Assembly (NCBI GenBank): GCA_023417735.1 | Contig: JAEZEK010000377.1 | Location: forward strand, 1-7,827 | Direction: 5' to 3' | Length of the DNA stretch: 7,827 nt | DNA from: Pseudomonadota bacterium | GTDB lineage: Bacteria > Pseudomonadota > Alphaproteobacteria > Rhizobiales > Afifellaceae | Notes under the pieces: generated by a model | What the model saw: only the letters and a program-made list of their open reading frames with translations | Databases searched by the model: none | What the model was told of the DNA's origin: nothing | Program-made: the position numbers and the translations under genes | Shown: positions 1 through 5,766 of the stretch, piece after piece | Position numbering within the stretch: position 1 is the first letter of the stretch | How the letters are laid out: every line of letters starts with the position of its first letter

Positions 1-32
1 AATCTGGCGCGGGTCGTGCGTCCGGGGTCGCC

Positions 33-887
33 TTAGTGGCGGACCGCCGGGGTCTCGACCGACAGCCCGCTGCCGCGCCATGCGACATAGACCTCGAGCG
101 CCATCAGCTCGTCCGAGAACGCCTCGAACGGCTCCGCGCGCGTGTCGCGGATGCAGCCGCGGAAGCGGTTGTGGGTCGAGATCAGGGTGGCGTCCTTGAG
201 CCGGTAGGTCGGGAAGCCGTTGGTATGGCCCTGGCTCAGGAAGTCGGCGCGCAGATACTTGCCGGAATTGGCCTCGTGGCAGCTCGCGCAGGCGAAATCG
301 AGCTGGCCGAACCGGGTGTAGTAGAGCTCCTTGCCGCGCTCCCACCACGCCTTCATGTCGCCCTCGTCGAGGTCGAGCTTGACCGGCATGCCGCGGGACT
401 GGTGCCGCACGAAGCTCGTCATGGCGATCTGGTCGGTGGCGTCGAACTTGTAGGGCTCGGCCTGCATCCGCTCGGTGCGGCACTCGTTGATCTGGAGCTC
501 GAGATTGTGCGGCTTGTTGGCCGACGCGCTCCAGAACGGCGCCTTCGCGCCGACGCCCTTCATGCTCTCCGCGGCGTCGCCGTGGCAGCTCGCGCAGGAC
601 TTGCCGGCGGCACCGTCGACCTCGTCCCACAGCTCACGGCCCCGCTCCACGAGCAGCATGCCGGGATTGTCGAAATCGTCGGTCTCCAGCGCCTGCGTCT
701 CGTCCTCGCGATAGTGCCAGCCCGAGATGAGCTCGTCGAACGGCACGCCTTCCGGCGCGGGCGCCCGCGTGATCATCTCCAGCTCGCCGTTGATGACCAG
801 CTTGTCGCTGTCCTGGGCGGCGGCCGGCGCGGCCAGGAGCATGAGCCCCGCCAAACCGACCCCGACCGCCCCGAGATGTCTCTTCAT
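33..887 (-). CDS. soxA: SoxA, dihaem c-type cytochrome subunit of SoxXA
   Basis: This is the larger subunit of the periplasmic SoxXA cytochrome, which oxidatively couples thiosulfate to the cysteine of SoxY. The 284-residue product begins with a Sec signal peptide (hydrophobic residues about 7-20, cleavage near AAAQ at 22-25). Two CASCH haem-binding motifs lie at residues 98-102 and 200-204, so it is the dihaem form. The monohaem form found in other lineages usually needs an extra subunit, SoxK, and none is seen here. Cys136, in the context INECR, is the likely axial ligand of the first haem. Cys245, in GCIRDTRAEPF, is the conserved active-site cysteine that ligates the second haem, often as a persulfide. 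The ATG follows a strong purine-rich ribosome site (GGGGGGAA), 48 bases after soxZ. It is the last complete sox gene before the left edge. Identity is very secure from motifs and neighbours. Confidence 0.97.
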   Translation of the reverse strand: MKRHLGAVGVGLAGLMLLAAPAAAQDSDKLVINGELEMITRAPAPEGVPFDELISGWHYREDETQALETDDFDNPGMLLVERGRELWDEVDGAAGKSCASCHGDAAESMKGVGAKAPFWSASANKPHNLELQINECRTERMQAEPYKFDATDQIAMTSFVRHQSRGMPVKLDLDEGDMKAWWERGKELYYTRFGQLDFACASCHEANSGKYLRADFLSQGHTNGFPTYRLKDATLISTHNRFRGCIRDTRAEPFEAFSDELMALEVYVAWRGSGLSVETPAVRH

Positions 888-935
888 TCCCGTTTCCCCC
901 CTTTGGGTGCGGGCGCCGTCGCGCGGAGCCGCCTC

Positions 936-1265
936 TTATTGGACCTCGATCGTCTGCTCGTCGGTGTAGGTCGACCCGTCGTCATCGACCCAGGTGAACT
1001 TCATCGTGCCGCTCTCCGGCACCTTCACGCTGAACTCGAAATACGGGTTCGCCGAAATCGCCGCGTCCAGGTCGGCCTCGAAGACCTTCTGGCCATTGAA
1101 CTCGGCGGTGAACTTGTTGATGATCTGCCGCGGGATGACGTTGCCGTCCTTGTCCTTGCGCAGGCCGGTTTCCATCTCGTGGTTCACGAGCGTCTTGATC
1201 GTGATCACTTCGTCCTTGCTTGCGGTCTTGGGGACCCGCACGCGGGGCTTCACGTTTGCTGCCAT
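936..1265 (-). CDS. soxZ: SoxZ, partner subunit of the SoxYZ sulfur carrier
   Basis: SoxZ forms a tight heterodimer with SoxY. The complex carries the sulfur substrate between SoxXA, SoxB and SoxCD in the periplasm. The product is 109 residues, the usual size for the family, and is a single small beta-sandwich-like protein with no cysteine. The recognisable stretches are KTLVNHEMETGLRKD (residues about 25-39), PRQIINKF, and the C-terminal FTWVDDDGS segment. It has no signal peptide. In this family SoxZ is thought to be exported by hitching on the Tat-targeted SoxY, and the Tat signal on the adjacent SoxY agrees with this. Only 15 bases separate it from soxY, and its ribosome site (AGGGAG) lies in that gap next to the soxY stop, so the two are probably translationally linked. 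Confidence 0.96.
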   Translation of the reverse strand: MAANVKPRVRVPKTASKDEVITIKTLVNHEMETGLRKDKDGNVIPRQIINKFTAEFNGQKVFEADLDAAISANPYFEFSVKVPESGTMKFTWVDDDGSTYTDEQTIEVQ

Positions 1266-1280
1266 CGTCGTTCTCCCTGA

Positions 1281-1736
1281 TCAGCCGCCGCAGCCGCCGA
1301 TCGTCACCTTGACTTCCTTCTTGTCCATGAAGACCGACCCGTCGCGCATCTTGGCGACCGCGATCACGTTCTGGGTCTTGGCGAGACGCATCCGGGTCGA
1401 CGCGTCGGCGCTGCCGCTCAGCGGCGTGAAGAAGAAGGTGACCACGCCCGGATTCGGGTTGCCTTCGGCGAAGATCACGACCGACTCCACCGCGTCCGGG
1501 GCGTCGAGGTCGCCGTCGACCGACACGGAGATCGGAACCGTGTTGCCGTTCTCGGCGATCTCGGGGGCGGTCAGCGTGATGCGACCCGCCTGCGGCGCGT
1601 TGCCGCCGGAGAATTCCTCGATCGCCTTCGTCGTGTCTTCGGCGGCCGCGCGGGCGATGCCGGCGTTGAGGCCGGCTCCCACGAACACCGCGGCTCCGGC
1701 ACCGAAGGCCAGCGCACTGCGTCGCGTGTACTGCAT
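1281..1736 (-). CDS. soxY: SoxY, Tat-exported sulfur carrier with C-terminal GGCGG arm
   Basis: SoxY carries pathway intermediates covalently on the cysteine of a flexible C-terminal arm. The 151-residue product ends in GGCGG, with the carrier cysteine at residue 149, which is diagnostic. The N-terminus has a twin-arginine signal (TRRSALAFGAG, Arg5-Arg6), then a hydrophobic stretch and an ARAAAE cleavage region near residue 30. The mature part is a single SoxY domain. The reading frame stays open upstream as far as 2042, but that extension lies over soxX in another frame. The ATG at 1736 is the right start because it directly begins the Tat signal and has an AGAGGGAG ribosome site seven bases before it. 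The gene lies 26 bases after soxX and 15 before soxZ, within one operon. Confidence 0.97.
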   Translation of the reverse strand: MQYTRRSALAFGAGAAVFVGAGLNAGIARAAAEDTTKAIEEFSGGNAPQAGRITLTAPEIAENGNTVPISVSVDGDLDAPDAVESVVIFAEGNPNPGVVTFFFTPLSGSADASTRMRLAKTQNVIAVAKMRDGSVFMDKKEVKVTIGGCGG

Positions 1737-1743
1737 TTCCGTA

Positions 1744-1751
1744 CTCCCTCT
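1744..1751 (-). promoter_or_regulatory. Ribosome binding site that fixes the soxY start
   Basis: The minus strand reads AGAGGGAG followed by seven bases and the ATG at 1736. This supports the internal start and argues against a longer reading frame that runs back through soxX. Confidence 0.75.
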
Positions 1752-1762
1752 GGTCGGCTGGC

Positions 1763-2227
1763 CTATTGCTCCTTGAGCGTCACCAGATAGGCCACGAGAT
1801 CCTCGACCTGTTCCGCGGTGAGGATCGGCTTGTCCGCGAGGTCCTTCCGGACCCGCTGGTCGTTGATGATGCGATAGAAGGCCGGCATCACCGTCTCCTC
1901 GCCGAAGACGTGCTTCGGGTTGACGACGATCGCGCGCAGCTGGCCCTCTTCGTACCTGGAGGCCACGTCGGTGAGCTCGGGCCCGACCTCGCCGTGGAAG
2001 AGCTCCTTGGAGAGATCCGCGTTGGCATGGCAGGCCAGGCAATTGCCGAGCGAGCGGCCGGCGAACACTTCGCGCCCCTTCGCCGGATCGCCGGGCTGAC
2101 CCGTCAGCGACGCCGAGATCTCCAGATCGTCGAACTTCACGTCGCCGGGCGCGGTCGGAGCCGCCGCACCAGCGGCGCTTGCGAGCGCCAAGACCGCGCC
2201 TGCGGCCGGTGCGAGATACTTCCTCAT
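1763..2227 (-). CDS. soxX: SoxX, monohaem c-type cytochrome subunit of SoxXA
   Basis: SoxX is the small electron-transfer subunit of SoxXA. It takes electrons from the SoxA haem and passes them to small cytochromes in the periplasm. The 154-residue product has a Sec signal peptide (residues 1 to about 22, rich in alanine). It has one haem-binding motif, CLACH at residues 63-67, and Met114 in the context ETVMPAFYRI as the expected axial ligand. The C-terminal helix (ILTAEQVEDLVAYLVTL) is typical of class I cytochromes c. Its ATG follows a GGGGGGAA ribosome site. It is the first gene of soxXYZA and lies downstream of the regulated promoter at 2313-2342, with an inferred leader of about 75-80 bases. 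Identification is secure. Confidence 0.97.
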   Translation of the reverse strand: MRKYLAPAAGAVLALASAAGAAAPTAPGDVKFDDLEISASLTGQPGDPAKGREVFAGRSLGNCLACHANADLSKELFHGEVGPELTDVASRYEEGQLRAIVVNPKHVFGEETVMPAFYRIINDQRVRKDLADKPILTAEQVEDLVAYLVTLKEQ

Positions 2228-2312
2228 GCGTGTTCCCCCCGATCTTCTTGGTGCCCGAGCTTGGGGCGATCGTGCGTCCGGACGAGGCCGGCCTGCGATT
2301 TCGCTCTGTACC

Positions 2313-2342
2313 TCGATAAATTCATTTATTTGAATGTGTCAA
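2313..2342 (-). promoter_or_regulatory. Candidate sigma-70 promoter for soxXYZA
   Basis: On the minus strand there is a perfect -35 hexamer TTGACA (2337-2342). After a 16-18 base AT-rich spacer comes a weak -10 (TTTATC, TTATCG or TATCGA around 2313-2320). The surrounding sequence is GC-rich, so this AT-rich block stands out. It faces soxX, whose start is at 2227. The weak -10 and the operator in the spacer suggest a promoter held off by a repressor. The start point is inferred, not seen. Confidence 0.65.
2320..2335. promoter_or_regulatory. Putative SoxR operator in the soxW-soxX gap
   Basis: ATTCATTTATTTGAAT is a perfect inverted repeat of ATTCA with a six-base spacer. It therefore fits ATTC-N8-GAAT, the pattern established for the related persulfide-sensing repressor SqrR. 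It fills 16 of the spacer bases between the -35 and -10 elements facing soxX, so binding there should block RNA polymerase. In Pseudaminobacter, SoxR is known to bind the soxW-soxX gap. Assignment to this SoxR is by inference. Confidence 0.75.
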
Positions 2343-2359
2343 GCAAAGACTTCGAAGCG

Positions 2360-2941
2360 TCAATCCGCGAGCACGGCTCCGGAGGCGCGCGCCTCTTCGA
2401 TCTTGCGGGCGTGGTAGCTCTGGAAGTGCTCCTGGCCCTCGTAGCCCTTCTCCCGCACCCAGCGGAACATGTTGAGCGTCGTCAGCTTGCCGAACTGGCC
2501 GGGCATGGTCTGCACCGCGGCCCGGTTCGCCGGCTCGTCGGACGGTTCCTCGGGCAGGAAGATGACGGTCGGCGTGAACACGACGCCCCATTTCCGCGCC
2601 GCCGTCTTCTCGGTCAGCACGTCGCCGTCGAGGTCGGTCACCTCCTCGTCGCCGAACAGGTTGTACTGGACCACCATGTAGTTCTCGCGGATGTAATCGC
2701 GCACCTGCGGGTCCGACAGCACCTCCTCGTGCAGCTTGCGGCAATAGATGCAGCCGCGCTGCTCGAAGATGATCGCGAGCCGCTTTCCCTGCTCGGCCGC
2801 CGTCTCGATGTCCTCGCGCATGTCGCGGAAGGTGATGGTGAACCAGTCCTCCTTGTGGAGCCCGTCGTCGCCGACCTGCGCGGCGGACGCGGCGCCGGTT
2901 CCGACGGCCAGTGCAAGCGCCAGTGCGATGGCTTTCAGCAT
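2360..2941 (-). CDS. soxW: SoxW, periplasmic thioredoxin-fold protein
   Basis: SoxW is a periplasmic thioredoxin that receives reductant from SoxV and is thought to keep Sox proteins such as SoxYZ in an active thiol state. The 193-residue product has a Sec signal peptide (MLKAIALALALAVGTG, cleavage near ASAAQ at about 18-22). The redox motif is CIYC at residues 64-67, in the context FEQRGCIYCRKLH. A cis-proline segment TPTVIF follows at 123-128. The fold matches the SoxW/DUF255-like thioredoxin family rather than classic thioredoxin (CGPC). The gene begins 12 bases after soxV and so is probably co-transcribed with it from the soxV side. Its stop lies only about 24 bases before the soxX operator, so soxX could be read both from this transcript and from its own promoter. 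Confidence 0.93.
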   Translation of the reverse strand: MLKAIALALALAVGTGAASAAQVGDDGLHKEDWFTITFRDMREDIETAAEQGKRLAIIFEQRGCIYCRKLHEEVLSDPQVRDYIRENYMVVQYNLFGDEEVTDLDGDVLTEKTAARKWGVVFTPTVIFLPEEPSDEPANRAAVQTMPGQFGKLTTLNMFRWVREKGYEGQEHFQSYHARKIEEARASGAVLAD

Positions 2942-2953
2942 GCTTTTCCTCCC

Positions 2954-3688
2954 TCAGCCGATCGTGCCCAACACGGGGAACGTCTCCAGCAGCCAGAACG
3001 ACATGACGGTCATCTGGCCGGTCACGAAGAGGATGCCGGTCAGCACCAGGAAGCCGCCCATGACCTTCTCCACGGTCGGCATGTGGCGCCGGAACCGGCG
3101 CGCCCAGCCGAGGAACACCGGCGCGAAGCCGGCCGCCAGCAGGAACGGGATGCCGAGGCCGAGCGAGTAGGTGAAGAGCAGGCTGGCTCCGCGCACCGCA
3201 GTGTCCTCGGTTCCGGCCACGAACAGGATCGCGGCGAGGACCGGACCGACGCAGGGCGTCCAGCCGAAGGCGAAGGCGAGGCCCATGACATAGGCGCCGA
3301 ACAGGCCGGGCGGCTTGCGCTCAACCTGCACCCGCGCCTCGCGGTAGAGCAGGCCGATCCGGAACAGGCCGAGGAAATGCAGGCCCATGATGATGATCAG
3401 CACGCCGGCGATGATGGCCAGCACGTCGAGGTGGCGGGCGACCGTCTGGCCGATCACGCTCGCGGTGGCGCCGAGCGCGACGAACACGGTCGAGAAGCCG
3501 AGCACGAAGGCGAGGGCGGCGAGAAAGATGCGCCGGCCGCTGTCGCCTTCCTCCCCGCGCGTCTCCAGCTGGTCGATCGACACGCCGGCGAGGAAGGCGA
3601 GGTAGGGCGGCACGATCGGCAGGACGCAGGGCGAGACGAAGGACAGCAGGCCTGCCGTCAGCGCGCCGAGCGCGGTCACGTCGAACAC
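2954..3688 (-). CDS. soxV: SoxV, CcdA/DsbD-type membrane thiol-electron transporter
   Basis: SoxV moves reducing equivalents from cytoplasmic thioredoxin across the inner membrane to SoxW and related periplasmic thioredoxins. With the start chosen here the product is 244 residues, with about six hydrophobic segments. The two cysteines expected of the CcdA family are present: Cys21 in FVSPCVLPIVPPYL and Cys146 in GWTPCVGPVLA. I chose GTG at 3688 because a GGAGGGGA ribosome site sits six bases before it and the protein then begins MFDVTALGALTAG, like other SoxV proteins. An ATG nine codons further upstream (3715) lies before that ribosome site and would add only a charged tail (MRPERRGNI). The gene is divergent from soxS across an 85-base gap and is followed closely by soxW. 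Confidence 0.94.
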   Translation of the reverse strand: MFDVTALGALTAGLLSFVSPCVLPIVPPYLAFLAGVSIDQLETRGEEGDSGRRIFLAALAFVLGFSTVFVALGATASVIGQTVARHLDVLAIIAGVLIIIMGLHFLGLFRIGLLYREARVQVERKPPGLFGAYVMGLAFAFGWTPCVGPVLAAILFVAGTEDTAVRGASLLFTYSLGLGIPFLLAAGFAPVFLGWARRFRRHMPTVEKVMGGFLVLTGILFVTGQMTVMSFWLLETFPVLGTIG

Positions 3689-3694
3689 GATGTT

Positions 3695-3702
3695 TCCCCT
3701 CC
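3695..3702 (-). promoter_or_regulatory. Ribosome binding site supporting a GTG start for soxV
   Basis: The minus strand reads GGAGGGGA, then six bases, then GTG at 3688. The only ATG in frame upstream (3715) lies on the far side of this site, with no comparable site of its own. Confidence 0.7.
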
Positions 3703-3739
3703 GCTCCGGCCGCACGTCTCGTCGCGGCTGGAAGATATT

Positions 3740-3764
3740 CGCTTCTTTCTATATATCTGAAGCG
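3740..3764. promoter_or_regulatory. Inverted repeat and divergent promoter region between soxV and soxS
   Basis: The gap between soxV and soxS holds an AT-rich block in GC-rich surroundings. CGCTTC (3740-3745) and GAAGCG (3759-3764) form a perfect six-base inverted repeat around TTTCTATATATCT. A second, overlapping repeat pairs AGATAT (3733-3738) with ATATCT (3753-3758). On the plus strand TATATA at 3750-3755 could be a -10 for soxS. On the minus strand TTCAGA-N18-TATCTT could serve soxV. In Pseudaminobacter SoxR binds the equivalent gap. The ATTC-N8-GAAT pattern seen before soxX is not present here, so the exact operator is uncertain. Confidence 0.5.
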
Positions 3765-3773
3765 TCCGAGGGA

Positions 3774-4157
3774 ATGGAAGAACTCGTGCTGCGCCCAATT
3801 GCCCTTGCGCTTGCGCTCGCCGGACTAGCGTCCGCGGCTTCCGCCGCGGAGCTGATCATGCTCGAGCAGCCGGCATGCCCGTGGTGCGCGCGCTGGGACG
3901 AGGAGATCGGCGTCGCCTATCCGAAGACCGAGGAGGGCAGGATCGCGCCGCTTCGCCGCGTCTCCATCCGCGACCCCTGGCCAGCGGATCTCGAGGGCAT
4001 CGCGCGGGAGCGCTTCACGCCGGTCTTCGTGCTCGTTTCCGACGGCAAGGAGTACGGCCGGATCCGCGGCTATCCGGGCGCCGACTTCTTCTGGCCGATG
4101 CTCGGCGAGCTCATCGCCCGCCTGCCGCCCGGAGAGCGCGGCGATATATCGCAATAG
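3774..4157 (+). CDS. soxS: SoxS, periplasmic thioredoxin/glutaredoxin-like protein
   Basis: SoxS is a periplasmic thiol-disulfide protein which, in Paracoccus, keeps SoxYZ reduced and active. The 127-residue product has a signal peptide (LRPIALALALAGLASAASAAE), a CPWC redox motif at residues 35-38 in the context LEQPACPWCARW, and a cis-proline TPVFVLV at 82-88. It is short, as SoxS proteins usually are. The start is uncertain. The ATG at 3774 is immediately preceded by GAGGGA, which is too close. A GTG at 3786 has GGAAG five bases before it and would give a cleaner signal peptide (MLRPIALAL). A frame extension back to 3690 would run over the soxV promoter and is unlikely. It is the first gene of the plus-strand group and lies 49 bases before soxR. 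Function is by family and context. Confidence 0.88.
   Translation: MEELVLRPIALALALAGLASAASAAELIMLEQPACPWCARWDEEIGVAYPKTEEGRIAPLRRVSIRDPWPADLEGIARERFTPVFVLVSDGKEYGRIRGYPGADFFWPMLGELIARLPPGERGDISQ
4141..4152. repeat. Perfect 12-base palindrome at the soxS 3' end
   Basis: GCGATATATCGC is a perfect palindrome covering the last codons of soxS, ending just before its stop and about 55 bases before the soxR start. The AT-rich centre resembles the GATATTCGC stretch in the soxV/soxS gap. It could be a site for SoxR acting on its own gene, or chance. No T-run follows it, so it is not a terminator. Confidence 0.4.
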
Positions 4158-4206
4158 AACCAGCCCGCAGAACCAATAAACCAAGCCATCGAAAGTCGGG
4201 ATTTCA

Positions 4207-4557
4207 ATGTCGCTCACGCAACCAGCCGCTCCGAAGACCCCGGCCGACGTGGAAGCGCTGCTCGATCAGGCGCGCAAGGCCAGCGACCTCCTGAAGGCGC
4301 TCGCGCACGAAAGCCGCCTGCTGATCCTCTGCCTGCTCGCGGAGGGCGAGAAGTCGGTGACGGAGCTCGAGCAGATCCTGACGCTGCCGCAGCCGACCGT
4401 GTCGCAGCAGCTCGCCCGGCTCCGCTTCGACCGCCTCGTGCGCACGCGCCGCGACGGACGGACGATCTTCTACAGCCTGGCGGACGACGAGGTATCCGCC
4501 GTGATCGCGACATTGTACGATCTGTTCTGCCGCAACGTGCGCCAGCCGGAGTGCTGA
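4207..4557 (+). CDS. soxR: SoxR, ArsR-family persulfide-responsive repressor of sox genes
   Basis: SoxR is a dimeric winged-helix repressor that blocks sox promoters until sulfur compounds are present. The 116-residue product is one ArsR domain. Helix alpha-2 is LKALAHESRLLILCLLAEGE (29-48), the recognition helix is in PTVSQQLARLRFDRLV (63-78), and the wing is RTRRDGRTIFYSL (79-91). Cysteines lie at 42, 108 and 116. Cys42 and Cys108 have the same 66-residue separation as the sensing pair Cys41/Cys107 of SqrR, which form a polysulfide bridge, so this is a persulfide sensor rather than a metal sensor. The ELCVCD-type metal box of ArsR is absent. The ribosome site is weak (GGGA). It probably shares a transcript with soxS and the soxT-like gene. 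Do not confuse it with the superoxide MerR-type regulator of the same name. Confidence 0.94.
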   Translation: MSLTQPAAPKTPADVEALLDQARKASDLLKALAHESRLLILCLLAEGEKSVTELEQILTLPQPTVSQQLARLRFDRLVRTRRDGRTIFYSLADDEVSAVIATLYDLFCRNVRQPEC

Positions 4558-4664
4558 AGGCGAAACGACGACAGGAGCGAGACAAACGGTCCCGGTGAAG
4601 GGCCGGTCAGCGATCACCAGCTAGGGGCCGACAGAGCCGCGGCTGGCGCAGGGGAGACGCCGTG
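4558..4664 (+). other. Short gap between soxR and the soxT-like gene
   Basis: This gap of about 107 bases contains no convincing terminator, promoter or RNA gene. The only clear signal is an AGGGGAG ribosome site at 4650-4656. The lack of a terminator fits read-through from soxS-soxR. Confidence 0.5.
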
Positions 4665-5765
4665 ATGCATGGCTTCGATGCCATCTGGCTGCTGCCGGTC
4701 TTCGGCGTCCTCGTCGGGGTCGGGATCGGCTATGCCGCGCGGGCGAGCCGGTTCTGCACGCTCGGCGCGCTCGAACGGCACTGGTACGCCGCCGATTCGA
4801 CCGGCATCCGCACCTGGGTCCTCGCCGCGGCCGTCGCGATCGCCGCCACCCAGGCCATGATCCTCGGCGGCATCATCGACATCGGCTCGTCCTTCTATCT
4901 CGAACCGCGGCTGTCGCTCCTCGGCGCGGTGCTGGGCGGGCTCGCCTTCGGCGTCGGCATGGCGCTGGTCGGCACCTGCGGGTTCGGCGCGCTCGTGCGG
5001 CTCGGCGGCGGCAGCCTGCGCTCGCTCGTCGTCATCATCGTCCTCGCCGTCTCCGCGCTGGCAGCCGAGCGCGGCCTCATCGGCGTCGCCCGCGTCAGCC
5101 TCGTGGAGGGGCTCGCGCTCGATCTCGCCCCGGCGGCCGAGCAGTCGCTCGCCGGCCTGCTCGCCGCCCATACGGGCTACGACGCGCGCCTGCTCCTCGG
5201 CGCGGCGATCGTCGCCGCCATGCTGCTCTGGGTGTTCCGCGACCGCGCCTACCGGCACAAGCGGGTGCAGATCGCGGCGGGAGCGACGATCGGGCTGCTC
5301 GTCGCGGCCGGATGGCTCGTCACCTCCACGATCCGCGACCAGTCGCTCTCCCTGCAGCCGGTCCATCTGGAATCGGCGTCCTTCGTCGGCACCTATGCCG
5401 ACGCCCTCATGGCATTCGCGACCTTCACCGGCGCGATCCCGAGCTACGGGGTCGGGCTCGTCCTCGGCGTTCTCATCGGCGCCGTCCTCGCCTCGCGGCG
5501 GCAGCGCGACCTGCGCTGGGAGGCCTGCGACGACGCCCACGAGCTGCGCCGCCACATGCTGGGGGCGATGCTGATGGGCGTCGGCGGCGTCATGGCCGGC
5601 GGCTGCACGATCGGGCAGGGCCTGTCGGCCGCCTCGACGCTCGCCATCTCGGCGCCGATCGTGATGCTCTCCATCGTCGCCGGTGCGCGGCTCGGCCTCG
5701 CCTGGCTGATGGAGGGTTCGCTGAGGGGCCTGTTCTGGCGCCTCTCGCGCGCTCCCGCCGAATAG
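4665..5765 (+). CDS. soxT: YeeE/YedE-family sulfur transporter (SoxT-like)
   Basis: This is an inner-membrane protein of the YeeE/YedE (TsuA) family. Characterised members import thiosulfate, and homologues in sox clusters are called SoxT. The 366-residue product is mostly hydrophobic, with roughly nine to ten membrane segments in two related halves. Three conserved cysteine motifs, thought to line the substrate path, are present: Cys31 in SRFCTLGAL, Cys105 in [16 protein letters not shown] and Cys314 in [11 protein letters not shown]. The start is ATG at 4665, eight bases after the AGGGGAG site. A GTG one codon earlier is possible. It lies about 107 bases after soxR on the same strand, so it is probably co-regulated. 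No TusA-like (YeeD) partner is visible. The family is certain. The substrate (thiosulfate, sulfite or other) and direction are inferred. Confidence 0.88.
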   Translation: MHGFDAIWLLPVFGVLVGVGIGYAARASRFCTLGALERHWYAADSTGIRTWVLAAAVAIAATQAMILGGIIDIGSSFYLEPRLSLLGAVLGGLAFGVGMALVGTCGFGALVRLGGGSLRSLVVIIVLAVSALAAERGLIGVARVSLVEGLALDLAPAAEQSLAGLLAAHTGYDARLLLGAAIVAAMLLWVFRDRAYRHKRVQIAAGATIGLLVAAGWLVTSTIRDQSLSLQPVHLESASFVGTYADALMAFATFTGAIPSYGVGLVLGVLIGAVLASRRQRDLRWEACDDAHELRRHMLGAMLMGVGGVMAGGCTIGQGLSAASTLAISAPIVMLSIVAGARLGLAWLMEGSLRGLFWRLSRAPAE

Positions 5766-5766
5766 G

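Noticed and set aside
1..32. Possible remnant of a further gene at the left edge
   Set aside because: The 32 bases after the soxA stop are too short to judge. soxB is expected beyond the edge, but nothing of it can be shown here.
36..1280. Open frame of 414 codons on the plus strand
   Set aside because: It lies antisense to soxA and soxZ, with low-complexity composition and no domain. The minus-strand genes carry clear haem motifs and ribosome sites.
1737..2042. N-terminal extension of soxY
   Set aside because: It overlaps soxX in another frame and precedes an obvious Tat signal and ribosome site at the internal ATG.
2270..2281. TCGTGCGTCCGG, also present at 14-25, with the palindrome CGTCCGGACG at 2275-2284
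   Set aside because: A 12-base repeat is expected about once or more by chance in a GC-rich window of this size, and the flanks do not match.
1766..3760. Long open frame of 664 codons on the plus strand
   Set aside because: It runs antisense through soxX, soxW and soxV, has an arginine, histidine, glutamate and alanine-rich composition with no recognisable domain, and is expected by chance opposite GC-rich genes.
4207..4557. Metal-sensing ArsR/SmtB repressor
   Set aside because: The cysteine-rich metal box in the recognition helix region is missing, while the persulfide-sensor cysteine pair and sox context are present.
4614..5555. Open frame of 313 codons opposite soxT
   Set aside because: It is a composition-driven shadow of the transporter gene, highly charged and without any family signature.
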